Below are positions 54,361 through 56,249 of a stretch of 56,249 nt of DNA, piece by piece. The stretch covers positions 1 to 56,249 of the forward strand of contig NZ_CACXTS010000010.1 of assembly GCF_902770715.1 (NCBI RefSeq), read 5' to 3'. The notes below the pieces were generated by a model. The model ran no database searches. It saw only the letters and a list, made by a program, of their open reading frames with translations, and was not told the DNA's origin. This stretch comes from an uncultured Methanobrevibacter sp. Its GTDB lineage: Archaea > Methanobacteriota > Methanobacteria > Methanobacteriales > Methanobacteriaceae. Both the position numbers and the translations under genes were made by a program. The number at the start of each line of letters is the position of its first letter. Position 1 is the first letter of the stretch.

Positions 54361-55245
54361 ATGATAGAAAAAGGAACAAAAGTACTAAAAGAAGGTTTTG
54401 CAAAAATGACAAAAGGTGGAGTCATTATGGACGTAGTGAATGCAGAACAGGCTTCAATTGCAGAAGATGCAGGGGCGGTGGCAGTAATGGCACTTGAGAA
54501 GGTACCTGCAGACATTCGTGCAGCTGGGGGAGTGGCCAGAATGGCTGATCCAACAATTGTTGAAGAGGTGGTTGATGCAGTATCCATCCCTGTAATGGCA
54601 AAGGCAAGAATAGGCCATATTGCAGAAGCGCAAATATTGGAAACCCTAGGAGTTGACATGATTGATGAAAGTGAAGTGTTGACACCTGCAGATGAAGAAT
54701 ATCACATCAACAAAAAGGAATTCACAATACCATTCGTATGTGGTGCACGTAACCTTGGTGAAGCACTAAGGAGAATTGACGAAGGTGCAGCTATGATTCG
54801 TACCAAAGGAGAACCTGGAACAGGAAACATTGTAGAAGCAGTTCGCCACATGAGAATGGTGATGGGAGAAATCAGAACAATACATGGAATGGAGGAAGAG
54901 GAACTCTGGAAATATGCGCGAAACATCGAAGCTCCAATTGAACTTGTAAAGCAAACTGCAGAATTGGGCAAATTACCTGTTGTCAACTTTGCTGCAGGAG
55001 GAATTGCAACACCTGCTGACGCATCACTCATGATGCAGTTAGGTTCCGACGGCATTTTTGTGGGATCAGGAATATTCAAGTCAAACAATCCTGAAGCATT
55101 TGCAAAAGCAATAGTTGAAGCAACTGCAAATTACGACAAGCCTGAAGTATTGGCGGAAGTATCCAAAGGATTGGGCGAAGCCATGAAAGGTCTGGAAATG
55201 TCAACTTTGAGCGAATCCGACAGAATGCAGGACAGGGGAATTTAA
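54361..55245 (+). CDS. pdxS: Pyridoxal 5'-phosphate synthase, lyase subunit PdxS
   Basis: 294 residues, (beta/alpha)8 barrel that makes PLP from ribose 5-phosphate, glyceraldehyde 3-phosphate and ammonia. Hallmarks: [20 protein letters not shown] (about 19-38), [15 protein letters not shown], the catalytic-lysine segment [14 protein letters not shown], and [19 protein letters not shown] with [15 protein letters not shown] end. AGGAGA lies before the ATG. 38 bp before pdxT. Confidence 0.97.
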   Translation: MIEKGTKVLKEGFAKMTKGGVIMDVVNAEQASIAEDAGAVAVMALEKVPADIRAAGGVARMADPTIVEEVVDAVSIPVMAKARIGHIAEAQILETLGVDMIDESEVLTPADEEYHINKKEFTIPFVCGARNLGEALRRIDEGAAMIRTKGEPGTGNIVEAVRHMRMVMGEIRTIHGMEEEELWKYARNIEAPIELVKQTAELGKLPVVNFAAGGIATPADASLMMQLGSDGIFVGSGIFKSNNPEAFAKAIVEATANYDKPEVLAEVSKGLGEAMKGLEMSTLSESDRMQDRGI

Positions 55246-55283
55246 AATTCCTCATATTTTTAATTATTTTTTAAGGTGCTTAG

Positions 55284-55874
55284 ATGGTAAAAATCGGAAT
55301 CCTAAATCTTCAGGGTGCAGTTTCAGAACACTTTGACATGACAAGAAAAACCGTTGAAAACTTAAAACTCGATATAGAAGTGGAAGAAGTAAGATACAGT
55401 GATGATGTTGAAAAATGTGATGGATTAATCATATCCGGAGGGGAAAGTACTGTAATTGGCAAGCTCATTAAGGAAAGGGGTATTGATAAAGTTATTAAAG
55501 AAAATAATATTCCTGTCTTTGGAACTTGTGCTGGAATGGTGCTTCTTGGCAAAAAAACAGATTTCAACCAGCCGCTACTTGAACTTATGGACATAACTGT
55601 TAAAAGAAATACCTATGGAAGGCAGAAGGATTCATTTGAAGCGGAAATTGAAATATTAAATCAAAAGTATTCTGGTGTGTTTATTAGAGCACCGGCACTT
55701 GAATCTTATGATGGCTCCAAAAATGATATTAAGATATTGTCAGAATTTGATGGTGAAATAATAGCCATTCAGCAAGGACACAACATTGCAATTTCATTTC
55801 ATCCAGAATTAACAGAGGACACTTTAATTCATGAATATTTCATTGAAGAAGTTTTAACAAGTCTGAACCATTGA
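55284..55874 (+). CDS. pdxT: Pyridoxal 5'-phosphate synthase, glutaminase subunit PdxT
   Basis: 196 residues, class I glutamine amidotransferase that supplies ammonia to PdxS. The oxyanion loop ISGGESTVIG, the nucleophile in FGTCAGMVLLG (Cys near 81) and the His/Glu pair in ISFHPELTED are all intact. AAGGTG precedes the ATG. Same operon as pdxS. Confidence 0.96.
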   Translation: MVKIGILNLQGAVSEHFDMTRKTVENLKLDIEVEEVRYSDDVEKCDGLIISGGESTVIGKLIKERGIDKVIKENNIPVFGTCAGMVLLGKKTDFNQPLLELMDITVKRNTYGRQKDSFEAEIEILNQKYSGVFIRAPALESYDGSKNDIKILSEFDGEIIAIQQGHNIAISFHPELTEDTLIHEYFIEEVLTSLNH

Positions 55875-56147
55875 CTGCTTTTAGAAGTTAATCAAATTGT
55901 AAACTTATAATGCAACAATTTTAATTTTTTAAAATTTGTTAACTTATACTTATCCATATAGGTTTTTCATGAAGAAACAATTGAAAGGGAATTCCTCCCA
56001 TGATTCTGGTTAAGGACAATTATCCAAAAATATATAATATCCATTGATGAGTTTAATATGTCAAGAGAGGAATACGAAATATGAATATCTTAGACTTCTT
56101 GTTTAGTGATGAAATTTAATTAGAAGAGATTATAAATTTAATGTTAT

Positions 56148-56249
56148 TATGCCAACAGCAACATGAAGTTGGTCAAAAGGAACCAGAAGTTGCATGATCC
56201 AGATTCACCGTTGCTGATTGGGGATGTTAAAGATGGGGATGTTGTAAAT
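56148..56249 (+). pseudogene. Second copy of the fragment at 53444 (cut by the window edge)
   Basis: 34 open codons beginning YANSNMKLVKRNQKLHDPDS, similar to the fragment at 53444-53593 with mainly synonymous changes. Upstream (55875-56147) only broken mini-frames are seen, for example MNILDFLFSDEI at 56081-56119 behind AGAGAGG. The gene may be decayed, or its intact part may lie beyond the window. Nothing else is recognised in this 375-bp end region. Confidence 0.4.

Noticed and set aside
54702..55088. Minus-strand frame of 128 codons opposite pdxS
   Set aside because: Mirror of a strongly conserved enzyme gene without start signals.

Overview
The window looks like a chromosomal segment of a hydrogenotrophic, pseudomurein-walled methanogen of the order Methanobacteriales, most like a gut Methanobrevibacter. 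The reasons are the low G+C content, archaeal TATA-box promoters with T-rich terminators, strong AGGAGGTGA-type ribosome sites, a complete energy-converting hydrogenase A (Eha) operon, archaeal GatD and L15e, and a large set of beta-helix adhesin-like surface proteins. No rRNA, tRNA, CRISPR array or insertion sequence was recognised.

Layout. Positions 1-5900 (minus strand) hold one operon running from an XRE-cupin regulator through an acyl-CoA synthetase and 2-oxoisovalerate:ferredoxin oxidoreductase (vorCBA) into gatD, which is cut by the window edge. It fits activation and reductive carboxylation of branched-chain acids for amino-acid synthesis. After a small unknown gene and a sugar epimerase, positions 7.5-21.6 kb hold ehaA-ehaR followed by a formyltransferase paralogue, a PfkB kinase, another polyferredoxin and a CBS protein. 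Eha couples ion influx to ferredoxin reduction by H2, which feeds CO2 reduction and enzymes such as Vor. Positions 21.9-27.3 kb hold a frameshifted secreted cysteine peptidase, a queuosine/archaeosine-precursor transporter, uracil permease plus upp, a half-size DMT transporter and a 34-residue zinc protein.

Positions 27.5-46.3 kb are a surface-protein island with five intact adhesin-like genes, a tocopherol-cyclase-like/phytol-kinase-like pair, and a 2TM-2TM-LytTR-DUF3021 regulatory operon. Three of the five adhesin genes seem to start at AUA or AUU behind good ribosome sites. Positions 46.4-52.8 kb carry a DUF3795 protein, rpl15e, a predicted exosome subunit, an AlkD-like protein, a small anchored protein, an NSS transporter, a TMEM175-like channel and a LytS-type sensor without a kinase.

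Positions 52.8-54.1 kb contain no long gene but are not empty. They hold a leaderless 43-codon ORF with its own terminator, a decayed gene, and two tandem 19-residue cationic amphipathic peptides that resemble staphylococcal PSM-alpha peptides in size, arrangement and pattern. This is the best candidate for something undescribed. pdxS-pdxT (PLP synthesis) follows, and the window ends in a second copy of the decayed-gene fragment.
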